Below, piece after piece: positions 1 to 11,600 of a DNA stretch of 64,000 nt (position 1 is its first letter; the number at the start of each line of letters is the position of its first letter). Under the pieces are notes generated by a model, which saw only the letters and a list, made by a program, of their open reading frames with translations, was not told the origin of the DNA and did not search any database. Both the position numbers and the translations under genes were made by a program. The DNA is taken from positions 963,394 to 1,027,393 of the forward strand of contig JAIUPT010000035.1 in the NCBI GenBank assembly GCA_022315425.1. The letters are read 5' to 3'. This DNA comes from Pseudevernia furfuracea (lineage: Eukaryota > Ascomycota > Lecanoromycetes > Lecanorales > Parmeliaceae).

Positions 1-216
1 GGGAGCACCTTACCTTATGCGGAGTACACCAACCCCAAGGAGGTTAACGAGCTTGGCACCCTGAGGCTGGCAAAGCACAGGCGAGGTTGGCTCGGGGCAC
101 TAGGCAGCAAAAAGAGACGAGTGTCAGCTTCCTCAAAATACCAGACAGGCGTCAAGAGGGAGGACAAGATGACTACCAGTCGGCCAGAATAATAGCGCTC
201 ATTAGCCGACTGAAGT

Positions 217-3040
217 ATGTCGCAGATGCTGGCAGTGAGAGAATCCGTGACAACCTCGCCAGAAAGTGCGATTGCAGGCGCCTCGGCTCAGGGTTCCGAG
301 AAAAATGCGACCTCGCCCACGTCTGCTAAGATTACATCATCAGCACCTGCGCGGGCGCCGAAGTTGCGCAGCTGCCTTCTATGCCGCACTCGCAAGGTTC
401 GCTGTGACAGGCAGTCGCCGTGCTCTAAATGCCGCCTCGCAAATATAGCCTGTATCTTCCCATCGACCGACCACCCGCCAAGATGGGCTCGCCGCCTCGA
501 GCGCCTCACCAACAATGCCGCAGCATCAAATGCTCCGGGACCGCGGGGCGTCGACCCGGGCGTCGCTAGGGTCATGGACAGACTGCAGAATCTCGAGTAC
601 CTTGTCAAGGATCTGAGCGGCCAGCTGAAACAGGCACATGAAGCGGCTAGCTCTGGCGGTGGTGGCTCATCTGGATCCAACTCTCCTAGGAGCTCTATCC
701 AAGATCGTGACGCAGAGCACCAGAGGGATACGCCTTCCGCCACGAATACGAGCAATGTGCAGAAGCAGTTTGGCAAGCTGGTTTACCAGGATGCCAGCCG
801 CAGCCGCTATGTGAGCAGCGGCTTCTGGTCTCGGGTCAACGACGAGGTATGTCGGCCTATTGTAGTCACGCTGTCATTTTGACTGGATGGCCCGATGACT
901 TTCGCTGCAGCTCGAGGGGCTGAAGATGGACACCCGCGGCCTGGCAGGAGATGAGTCCGACAGCTCAGAGGACGATGCATCGCCTGGAGAGACACCGTCC
1001 GCTCAGGAACTTGAGCGAACACCTTCGGAACGCCATGCATTCCTGTTTCGACACAACCTGAGTCCTTCGGCTCCCGACCTCCGCGAGTTCCACCCACTAC
1101 CGTCACAGATCCCATTTCTCCTAGATGTGTTCTCTGAAAACGTGAACTTTTTCGTCCAGATTGTCCATATCCCAACCGTTACTAAGATGGTCCGCGATTT
1201 GCGCGGCAGTGGGATGACGCGCTGCACGCCATCCAACGAAGCCTTGATGTTCTCGATCTACTACGCCGCTATAACCTCCATGGAGGAGGACGATGTGAGT
1301 TCTCCTTGATTTGTAATGCCGTGATTCGAACAGACATGACTGAAAACTGTATTGACGTTTTTCCTTGGGCAGATCATGACCAACTTTGGCTCCTCCAAAA
1401 CCGACCTCAATCTCAAGTATCGTCTTGGCCTGGAGCATGCCCTTGCGAAGGCCGATTTCTTGAACGTCCCCGACATAGTTCTAGTTCAGGCGCTTGCCCT
1501 TTTTCTCTGTCTCGTTCGCCGACACGACAGCCCGAGGTTCGTGTGGATGATGACTGGGCTCGTCATCAGGATGGCCCAGTACCTTGGGTTGCAGCGAGAT
1601 GGGACCCATTTCAAGCACCTAACTCCTTTCGAGATTGAGATGCGACGAAAAATTTGGTGGGCCGTGTGCATGCTGGATGTGAGAGCATCAGAGGACCAAG
1701 GGACGGACCTGACTATCACGAGCGGCAGCTTTGACACGCGAATCCCCTTGAATATCAATGATGTAGACATCGATCCCGAGACAAAAATGATGCCCACAGA
1801 GCGCGTTGGTGTGACCGATATGTCATTTGCTCGCATCTTCTTTGGGATAGGCGATATCATGAGGCAGATGATGGCCCTTAGTGTAAGGGATGGTGTAGCA
1901 GGTCTGGAAGACCAAAGCCGTCTGTTGAACGAGATCTACCAGAAATTCGAACAGGGTTATTGTCAGTACACGACAGAGTCAGGGAATATTGCCTATTGGG
2001 TCGGAGTCACCATCGCGCGGCTCACCATGGCCAAGATGACGCTCATCATTTTTCTCCCCGTTCTTTTCTCTTCCCCAAGCGAACACACCTCGGATGAGGT
2101 AAGAACCAAGTTGCTAGTCTCGGCAATTGAGGTCGCAGAGTACAACCATGCGCTCAACAGTGAGTCCGGATGTCGCCAATGGCGCTGGGTTTTTCAAACC
2201 TATACCCATTGGCATGCCATTGTATACCTCATGATCGAGATTTCCCGACGCCCTTGGTCGCCTATCGTCGAGAGGGCCTGGGTCGCACTTCACAGCAGCT
2301 GGCTGATTCCAGCACGAGGCCCCATAGACAAGACCTTTTACATCTGGGTTCCGCTACGAAAGTTGATGGAAAAAGCCAGCAAGCATCGCGACGCCGAGCT
2401 CAACCGGCTGCGGGCCGATCAACAGGCCGCCGCTAGGCTAGAGACGGAGGACCAGAAAATCCCATTTCCGTCAAGCTCTGGGCCATTTTCGACCGGGCCT
2501 AACGTCGATAGCTTTCGCGGACGGTGGCGCCAGCTCGTAGCCATACCAGAGGGACCGGGAGCCGGCACACAGACATCTGGAGTTTCCGACGCAGGGCTTG
2601 CCGACCCATCGATGCATACAACCTACACAAGTCAGCCGACTGCGAGGTTTCCTTACGCTCATAGCCCAGGCGTTTTGAGCTCCAATATGAGCTTCGAGCC
2701 GACCTATCTGGGTACAAGTGGACAGCAGGTCGGTGAAACCCTGGAGAGTACCATCAGAGACCTGCAACCGGCGATTACGACGAACGCTCCCAGCAAATTG
2801 GCCTCGGGACAGACTATTGGGCCATCATACAATTCCGTTCCCACAGTCCCCGCGGACTGGTTAGATGGCCGTACTATGAGACCTGATTTTGTCCCTCGGC
2901 TGTGGGCTGATGCTGACCGCTCAGTTGATGTGTTTTCCAACTTAGACTTGGATTCCATCGATGCTAATATGGACTTGGATGGTGAGGTGGACTGGTATAA
3001 TTGGGTTGAATCTGCCAAGGGTACGGAGTGGGATGCATAG
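217..3040 (+). CDS. Zn2Cys6 fungal transcription factor, 893 aa, 3 exons
   Basis: Exons 217-846, 911-1294 and 1373-3040 join in phase (GTATGT...CAG and GTGAGT...CAG introns of 64 and 78 nt). The N-terminus has a binuclear zinc cluster with Cys at residues 53, 56, 63, 69, 72 and 79 (C-X2-C-X6-C-X5-C-X2-C-X6-C), preceded by a basic stretch and followed by a short heptad-like region near residues 125-145 that could dimerise. The middle, about residues 250-560, resembles the fungal-specific transcription-factor homology domain, including a RRKIWWAVCMLD motif near residue 430. The C-terminus is Ser/Pro/Gly-rich and ends acidic, as in an activation region. The ATG at 217 is the first in frame and gives a complete zinc cluster. 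Family membership is clear; the regulated pathway cannot be read from the sequence, and no biosynthetic genes lie next to it. Confidence 0.9.
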
Positions 3041-4983
3041 CCCAGTGGCAACGGCCGCCGAGCTTGCTCTAGAACCCTGACATCGAGCAGTGGTAAATGA
3101 GCAATGTTGGATCATCGGCGTTGTAGCACATGCCTAGGAATGGTGCTCCATTCGACCAGATCACAAGCACCCTTAGCGGGGTCGTTCAGTTCAACTAAGT
3201 TTACGGATTCGAATTATGTCCTCTTAGCTGGCAGACCGAATACAACTGACGTCGGGAACGCGAGATCTATGCTGAACGCGGTGGCGTTGATTAACCGAAA
3301 TAGTGCTAGTCGGATCTGTTTTCAGTGTTGTCACGACTAAGAATCTATACCAGTCACTTGTGTTCTGCAAAGGTGGTCAAGCTGGGGCTCCTGACTGTTC
3401 GATCTTTCCCCGACCAGGTAAAGGAAGAGGCTAAATAGGAACAATGGCGAGCAGCGGTTGAACCTTGTCTGGAGCTGGGTTGGCTTTGACTATGATTCGA
3501 GATCCTGCGACTTCTACGGTCGTGGAGACACAGAGCATGGTGAAAAGACTATGGATAACATGGGCATACACTAGTGGATACACAATCTGGAAAGGTTTCT
3601 AGGTTAACGTATGGAGAGTGGGCGAAGACTCGGTAAAAGAGATATGGCAGATCAGGAACAGAGCACAGATATGAGAGCATAGACAATCCAAGAAGACCAG
3701 TTGAAGTGATAGAGACTACAAATAAAATTTGCACACAGTATCGTTTCCGACATGAGATCTGCAGCAGAAAGTCTCCGGCGTGATTCAAATGGGAATGGGG
3801 TTCACAGACTTCGTCATCTCCATAAATTGCTTCTGCCCTCCGCCTACGCCTTAGGTACCTGCACCTATTCCCGCTTCATCTCTCCAATCATACCTTTGGC
3901 TCCGGCTCCGCCTCCACCAGTAATACCTTCAAAGCCTGCATCGCGGCGCCCACGCCTGCCCCGTTGCTATTGTGGTTTCTCCAGCCCGCGCCTCCTTGAC
4001 CTCCATCACCAATGCAGTAGAATATCGATCGCCGCGAACGAAGTCGTCCTTCAACAATCCCCAAGTCGTGTCTCAGCTGATAGGAGAGCAGTATATTATT
4101 CGATGACGACGTCGTTCTCATCTAATGAGGACGCAGTGCAGCAGCTCGACAACAATAAGCACTAAAAACCTCGATCCTCGGCCCAAACCTCGATTGAAGA
4201 GCGAGACAGAGAGTTCGGATAACGTGTTACTCAAGGGCGAAAGTAAGGGAAACCCAGCAAGGATTATCGAGGGGTCTACTTGATATTCTGTCGACGCGAT
4301 TAGATAGTAGCGTTACCGCCTTACCGTGTTCGGTAATTCACGTAGACCTCTCTGCGCCAACAATGCGTTTCACCTGGCTCCGTAGACACTTGCCAAATAT
4401 TGGGGTGCCATTCATATATGATTGGTTTTGATGAGAATGGTTGGGAAACGTACCTTAAAAGCCTTGCGTTGAGTGAAACGGGTCGGTTGGGTGCTCAAGG
4501 CGTCAAGATAGGCAGATTAACCTCACAGAAACATATGTTTTATATGTAAAGTAGTTAAGTTATAGATAGTAGCACAGATCCAACATGTCATTAGTGACAC
4601 TTTCTCATCTGAAACACTGGCCTTTTGGCTTCTGCAAAGGGGAACGAAAGACGGAGGCGTCAGGGAATAAAATAGAATTGCCTTTTCGTATGGGTAGAGA
4701 GATCATAGATGAGATTGAGATACCTCTCCTGTTCACCACCTCCATTTCTAGTTTTTAGTTGGACCGAGGGTGGTTCAGTCCAGACCACAGCTCGATCTTT
4801 TGCCTTTCATCAGCGGAACCTGCCCCTCCTCTGTGTAGATCCACTTCTTGAAATCCCACTTATACCTACGTCGAGAGATGTTTGCGCATTGGTGATCGCG
4901 TGCCTGATTTTGTTTCGCAAAAGAAACGTCGCTTCGATCGGGACGAGCCTTCTGCATTTGCGCCGACCAATCAGCTCCTCGCC
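3041..4983. other. Intergenic region between the Zn2Cys6 regulator and the next gene
   Basis: About 1.9 kb with no convincing gene. The longest open stretch (3752-4165, plus) starts with an ATG but is Pro/Ser/Arg-rich low complexity without a recognisable domain and without clear splice partners. The part from about 4700 to 4983 is pyrimidine-rich in places and probably holds the promoter and 5' UTR of the downstream gene. I saw no tRNA or repeat here. Confidence 0.5.
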
Positions 4984-6701
4984 ATGTCACGAGACTCTGT
5001 CTTCGCATGTGTCACTCTTCTCTCTTCCGCCTACCATGACGGCGCCGAGCTCATCCTAAAAATCAAAGCCAAAAGAAAATCTCGCAATACATTTCAAGAT
5101 GCATCGATCGTCGCATCGGCCCAAGAATTGGAATCATCGCTGAACCGCGGGGTAAGCGCCGTGAGGAGTCAGTATGAACGCACATATAATCGTTGTGGGG
5201 ACGCCTTTGCACAAGGCGATCGTACGTTTCTGTGTCACAAACAGTGAGAATGATCGCTGAATGCTATACAGAATTAGCCAGGGGTGCCCTGCAAGACATC
5301 GTCACTTGCCTTCAAGGACAAGTCGTTGCGAATCTAAAAGCGCAATGGGAGCAAGACAGATTCGTCGACTTCATCGCACTGCAGGACATATGTGACTCGA
5401 GCCAGGATCGAGCCATTCTAATCCTCATGCAGCTTCAACAACGTACTATCACCATGGGTCCAGTTGAGAGCTTGCCTTTGAATCCCCTCGGTACCGTTGG
5501 CCGGCTTTCTTCTCCTCCACAGAACGCGGCCCAACCTTCGGGGCAGAACACTCATCCCGTCGCCATCTCCTCCTCTCCGAACATCTCTGGTGCTAGGCGC
5601 AATTTTCTCCATGTTCGAAAGGTGTCCTTATCACCTTCCATTAGCCCAATCACGCCTCCAAGCACACCTAATACCTCTCAGTACTCCCCGCGCCCGCATT
5701 CCGCACGAGGTTCCAGAGAACGTACGAGCACCGACAGAAGAGATGCTGCTCAATACAAGCCAATGGCTGCTACGGTCACTACAACAGGATTGTTCGGCAT
5801 CGGCAAGAGGACGAAAGTTGAGCCCGCAGTCAGTCCTCCAGAAAACCCACTCGTTGACGAATACCTGGCTGTGGCAATAGAAGATGCAAACAAAGGATTA
5901 TCTAGCACTGCTTCGATCAGGTCTAGAACCAATTCCATAAGCACAGCAGTAAGCTCAATATACGAGCCTGATCACTCAGCCTTCAATTCCTGGCAAGACT
6001 ATCAGTCTTCAGGCCCAGCTCTTTCACAAAGGCCTACCGGCTCTATCATGTCCTTCGACACAGTGCATCACGCTCCATCGTACAGGCTTTCCGGCTCAAT
6101 CAAATCTTTCGACTCCCAGCGTCGTGCTTCCGCGGCCACTGTTGAAATCCTCCCATCCACTAGGTCAATCAATTCCATCAATCCAAAAGATCTGCTACCA
6201 AGCGAAACGAACAAGTATGCGGGCTTTTGCAAAGGCGCTTGGAGACAGCAGATTGGCGACAGCAAAAGAGCCTTGGAAGAGAGAGTGCGACCCGGGGGCA
6301 TGTATAATGCAGCAAAATACTACCAATGCAAACAATGCAAGTTTGAAGGCCGCTTGATACCAGTTGACAAGAAAAAAGGTGGCTTCGATATGCGAGTCTT
6401 CAAGCTTGTGCAAGGGATACAATTTCGCTGGGAGTTCATGCTCAAGAGTCATATTCAGGTCAAGGAGGCCTGCTCAGACCCCACAAAAGCCACCTTTGGA
6501 TGCATTTTCTGCTGCGCTGAGGGTAGGGGTACGCCAATGTTCGGTGGAATTCAGACTTTCATGAACCATCTAGTAGAGCACAGGGAACATCTTCCAACTG
6601 GAGAGGTGCTGTACCGAATGAATTGCCTTGTGGGAAGGCAAGCCGCGATTGACGAGGATTTTGACATCAATATCACCAGCATCGAGGGAGGAAAGATATA
6701 G
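4984..6701 (+). CDS. Conserved-looking fungal protein with C-terminal zinc-finger-like module, 555 aa
   Basis: Exons 4984-5221 and 5272-6701 join in phase through a 50-nt intron (GTACGT...ACAG), making a Gln codon across the junction. I chose the ATG at 4984 (context CGCCATGTC) because no ATG lies earlier in this frame after the upstream stop. The N-terminal ~130 residues are helical-looking, then a long Ser/Pro/Thr-rich disordered middle (about 145-390) with repeated SIMSFD/SIKSFD-like phrases. The C-terminal ~160 residues look folded: a CKQC pair at residues 432/435, and Cys490, Cys493, His512, His516 spaced C-X2-C-X18-H-X3-H, which could bind zinc. I do not recognise a named family and assign no function. 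The next gene, YKT6, converges on it from the other strand. Confidence 0.8.
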
Positions 6702-7443
6702 TGTTTGCGTGTTAGGCTGAGTGTTGGTTGCGGCCGCGCGCAGTTGAGCGTCCTACATCTCAAATAGGATGAGGCATCATCGCTGATCTCACACGATTCT
6801 GCGCTTTTTCGGTGCCACGGATCATGCCACAATCTGATACTTGCTTTTGCCAAGCGGACGGCATTTGACCTGTTCAAGTCAGTGAGTCGCAAAGAGATAT
6901 CACATTCGTCAAGGTTCGCAGAGCCAGGTGTCTGGATGACCGCCTACTCTCTTGGTCATGGAGTCAGAGCTATTATGCAGCTTCAGTAAAATCAGACCCA
7001 GACTTTTGGCGTGCGTTGAAAAGTCATAAGCTTCGAAGCGTGACATGCCGGTGAGTCGCATTAGGCTTCGACAGAGCCGAGGTGTGGTGTGGACCAGTGG
7101 GAGCCTGCATAATGAAATTTTGTATTCATTTTAGCGGCTTGAAGGAATCTGGATATACAGGTGAAGGATACCAATAATATGCTGGAGCGGACGAGGGACC
7201 AAAGTTTCGTTCTTCATTGAATCAAATTGATGCCGTGTTTCAGGAACTCATGAGATCCAGCGTGTATTTGCGCTACAATGTGACAGATGAAGGGGCGCCT
7301 CGTAAACTTGTGGAGCCATGAACAGAGCGCGCTGCGTTGGGATGGCATCTCTTTTCACTACACAATGAAGATGCGGCAAGACTCTGAAAAAATGTCGGCT
7401 GGAGGGATGCCTTTTTCCCCAATGCTGTGAGCAGTACGGAGTA
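6702..7443. other. Convergent intergenic region
   Basis: 742 bp between the 3' ends of the zinc-finger-like gene and YKT6. It should contain both 3' UTRs. I see no open frame of note, RNA gene or repeat. Confidence 0.5.
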
Positions 7444-8293
7444 TTACATGATTACACAACAAGAATTTTGCTGCTTTGCCTGTTCTAGAAGAAGCGATGT
7501 TAGCCCAATGTTCAAACATAGTGTTTAATCAAATCAATGAGATGCTTACTATAGAACATCTTCGACTGAGCACTGAGCCCGTCACTCTTCTCGACCAAGC
7601 TATCAATTTTTTCCCCTCTCTCCAAAACGCTTTCAATCGTCTTGTGCAGCACGATCTTCGTCTCGTCCAATTCTTTCTGAATCTTCATTATGCTGTCCGC
7701 CTGTTGCGGATCCTGATATTTCTCGAGGTATTCTTTGAGCTGTGGAAAGGGTAGGTTGGGATTGGAGTTGGCGAAGGCGGAGCGAGGATAGCGTGAGAGG
7801 AACTCGTCGACGACTTTAGAAAGCAGTTGATGTGCGACAAGGGCAGGGTAGTCGGGATCACTGATTATGATTCCGGCAACGCCTTCTGTGCGACCATAGG
7901 CATGGAATGTGTAGGATGGAATGGCATGTCAGCTGAAAGTCAGATTGATAGGGAGATGGCTATAAGAACACTGGTGGGGCAGTACATTTCTCTTCAACAT
8001 CTTGCCTCTGACCGGGCTTTGTTCGTTCTGCGACAGTCTTGCTGAACAGAGACATGAATTGGCCATAGCTGGGGCGCAAACGAGATATGAGCGTGGTATG
8101 GTTCCCCAGAGAATAGTAGGATACCATACTTGTCCCTTGTGAATCTTGAGTAGCTGCTGAGATCCTTCTCAACGCATAGCTCGTGTGCTGGTTTGCTCTC
8201 ATTCTTGAGAATCTGACGTGCAGGCATCAGTATCGGTGCTATTCTATGGCCCGAATAGGAGGAATCACTCACGCCAATGTAGAAGATCTTCAT
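7444..8293 (-). CDS. YKT6: R-SNARE Ykt6 (longin-type v-SNARE), 5 exons, with an anomalous splice junction
   Basis: Reading the minus strand, exons 8293-8273, 8212-8130, 8068-7986, about 7924-7550 and 7484-7444 give 200 aa, the usual Ykt6 length. The start MKIFYIGILKN, then DLSSYSRFTR, KTVAERTKPGQRQ and YGRTEGVAG, are longin-domain signatures. The SNARE motif DETKIVLHKTIESVLERG carries the zero-layer Arg, and the C-terminus NSCCVIM is a farnesylation CAAX box preceded by a second Cys for palmitoylation. Ykt6 acts in ER-Golgi, Golgi, vacuole and autophagosome fusion. Introns 1, 2 and 4 are GT-AG. For intron 3 the only nearby AG (acceptor ending 7933) puts the downstream exon out of frame or meets TGA at 7931-7929; the frame is restored only by splicing after ATG at 7927-7925 or by a one-base indel. 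The gene identity is secure; that junction is not. Confidence 0.9.
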
Positions 8294-8686
8294 TTTCGTA
8301 TGACGAGCTAGAGCAAACTAGAGACGTTGTGGTTTGTAGTTTATAGGAGGCAAACAGCGGAGATTGATGATCAAGTGATTGGAATCCAGCAGTTGTGCAC
8401 TGAGCCACAACCTCTTTCTTACCTCCATGTCAGAAAAACAAGGTTTTCGGGTACGTACCTTAGCGCCGCGATCAGCCACTTTATGCAGCAGCATTTACGA
8501 TTTTTGACGTCTTTGTTAACCCAAACTTGCCACGCTACAACTTTAGCCATCATTACTTTTGTATCACTGAAAGTTTGCTGGGTGCAATACCATCAGCTCA
8601 GGATACGCGTCGATGGGCAGTATTCCCCCAGGCAGATCCCTGTGCTAAGTCTTCATTTCTCCCTCCAAAGTCACCAAGACCTCATC
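8294..8686. promoter_or_regulatory. Bidirectional promoter region between YKT6 and SLH1
   Basis: 393 bp separate the divergent start codons of YKT6 (8293, minus) and SLH1 (8687, plus). Both promoters and 5' UTRs must lie here. A pyrimidine-rich stretch precedes the SLH1 ATG (about 8650-8686). No specific factor site can be assigned with confidence. Confidence 0.6.
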
Positions 8687-11600
8687 ATGTCACCCTCACT
8701 CGAAAACGCTGAGTCGGAATGGCTAGCCCAGTATGCAGCGCTTCGGCAAACGCTAGCTGAATTGAGAATGGGGCAGCTGAGTGGTGAAACCAAAGGCTAT
8801 GGACACGACATTATGCTTGACGATGAGGATCTCGTAGGTGACAGTGGCTCGGATGACTTGTGGAACGTGCTCAGCGATGATGCAGAGGACGATGAGTACA
8901 GCAATGACATGTTAGATGGTGTTACAGATTTTCCGAACGGGAAAATTAAATCACCCTATTCATATGGACAAGAATGGCTCAGGAGCAAATGCCTCGCTTT
9001 TGCGAGCAGCAAATCAGGCATGGATGCTGAAGAGCTACGGCAGCAATTATCCGCCATGTTGGCATCAGATATGAGAGGTCTGCATATTACGTTCCTCTTA
9101 TTTGCCAGAGACTGAACAATCCTACAGATGACGAACTTCAGATGTCTCTTGCTGACATGTTAGGCTATGATGACCTCGACTCTGTCATAGAGCTAATAGC
9201 TCATCGCAATCAGGTACTGTCAACCCAGTCCCACGATCCGAGCCCTGCAAACGGTGTACTTGGTCATCTCCAAAACAAAAAGCAAAGGGAGCAAGCCCTA
9301 CAACACCAAGATTATAAACACAAAACAGCAAGTCTTGACCCAGCGCAGAATCGTAACGGCCCTGAGTATCCGCACGTGTACAAAGTCCACAGCGCAGGGA
9401 ACACATTGGCTGTAGGAGGGCGCAAGTATGGGTTACCTAACGGTAGCAAGAGAACAGAACATGAAAAGTATGAAGAATACTTGATTCCGGCAGCAAACGT
9501 GGGTACGGTGGGCGTCGGCAGAAAGCTCGTTGAGATTTCTGCGATGGACGGTTTGTGCAGAAGAACTTTCAAGGGCTACAAGGCCTTGAATCGCATGCAA
9601 AGCTTGGTGTATCCAGTCGCGTATAAGACAAATGAGAATATGTTAATATGTGCTCCCACCGGTGCTGGGAAAACAGATGCTGCTTTGCTCACAATTCTCA
9701 ACGCAATCAGCCACAACCTCACCCCGAGTCCCGTGGATGAGCCTGAAGCCTCGGATTTCTTAGTCGATTCTGAAGATTTCAAGATCATCTACGTGGCCCC
9801 AATGAAAGCATTAGCGGCTGAGATTACGGAAAAGCTCGGGAGACGTCTTGCGTGGCTGGGCATCCAGGTTCGTGAGTTTACTGGAGACATGCATTTGACA
9901 AAGAAAGAGGTCGTCCAAACTCAGATAATTGTGACTACGCCTGAGAAATGGGATGTTGTCACCCGCAAAAGTACTGGCGATACCGAGCTCGTCCAGAAAG
10001 TCCGACTGCTCATAATAGATGAAGTGCACATGCTCCACGATGAACGGGGCGCCGTAATTGAGTCTCTCGTTGCTCGAACAGAAAGGCAGGTCGAAAGCAC
10101 TCAATCTCTCATTAGGATCGTCGGCCTTTCTGCCACCTTGCCAAATTACGTTGATGTTGCAGACTTCCTCAAGGTCAATCGCATGGCAGGACTATTTTAC
10201 TTTGATGCCTCGTTCCGGCCAGTGCCTCTCGAGCAACATTTCATTGGCGTAAAAGGGAAACCGGGAACCAAATCATCCCGTGACAACATTGACCAGACAG
10301 CTTTCGAGAAAGTCAAAGAAATGCTGGAGTGTGGACATCAGATCATGGTCTTCGTACATTCTAGGAAAGACACCGTCAATACCGCGAAAACGTTCATGCA
10401 GATGGCTCAAGATCAGCAATGTCTAGACCTGTTCGACTGTCAAGCGGTGGAGGGGTTTGCAACAGCAATCAAAGATCTGAAGAACACCAAAGGAAGAGAG
10501 CTTAGAGAAATTGTTCCCAAGGGTTTCGGTACTCACCACGCTGGGATGCCAAGATCTGACCGGAATCGAGTTGAACAGCTCTTTGCGCAAGGGCACATCA
10601 ACGTGCTCTGCTGTACGGCCACGCTCGCTTGGGGTGTCAATCTACCTGCCGCTGCGGTCATCATCAAAGGGACCCAATTATATAGCTCTCAAGAGGGCAA
10701 ATTCGTCGATCTTGGCATCTTGGATGTTTTGCAAATATTTGGGCGTGCTGGTCGTCCGCAGTTCCAAGCTACCGGCCTTGGCTTCATCTGCACCACTTAT
10801 GACAAGCTAGACCACTATCTGTCTGCCGTGACTCAACAGCAGCCAATCGAGTCAAAGCTCTCTCGAAAATTGGTGGACAACCTGAACGCAGAAATTGCTT
10901 TGGGGACTGTGACTTCTATCCCCGAAGCTGTTCAGTGGCTCGGTTACTCCTACCTCTTCGTGAGAATGCAGCGCAATCCACTGACATATGGCATCGACTG
11001 GGCCGAGATTCGTGATGATCCCCATCTTGTTCAAAGGAGGCGAAAGCTGGCGATTGATGCAGCGCGTGTACTGCAGCAGAGCCAGATGATCATCTTCAAC
11101 GAAACGACCGAAGAGCTTCGGGCCAAAGACGTTGGTAGGATTGCAAGCCAGTATTATGTCTTACAAACCAGCATTGAGATTTTCAATACCATGATGATGG
11201 CGGAAGCCACTGAAAAAGACCTGCTCAAAATGATCAGCATGAGCGGCGAGTTCGACAATGTTCAATCCCGCGACAACGAGTCGAAGGAGCTCACAAGACT
11301 CAGAGAGGAATCAACGCATTACGAAGTAGTGGGGGGCAACGACGTTGCATCAGCAAAGACAAACATCTTGCTCCAGTCCTACATCTCTCGGGCTCGTATA
11401 GATGATTTCACTCTTGTGTCCGATTCCGCATACGTAGCACAGAACGCTGCGAGAATATGCAGAGCACTGTTCTTGATAGCTCTTAACAGAAGATGGGGTT
11501 ATCAGTGTCTAGTCATACTCTCTCTCTGCAAGTCGATTGAGAAGCAAATCTGGCCCTTTCAGCATCCGTTTCACCAATTTGACCTTCCTCAGCCTATCTT

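Noticed and set aside
288..776. 162-codon minus-strand frame opposite the zinc cluster
   Set aside because: It is antisense to the clearly coding first exon of the Zn2Cys6 gene.
3752..4165. Possible small gene upstream of the zinc-finger-like gene
   Set aside because: 137 codons of Pro/Ser/Arg-rich low complexity with no domain, splice partner or codon signal.
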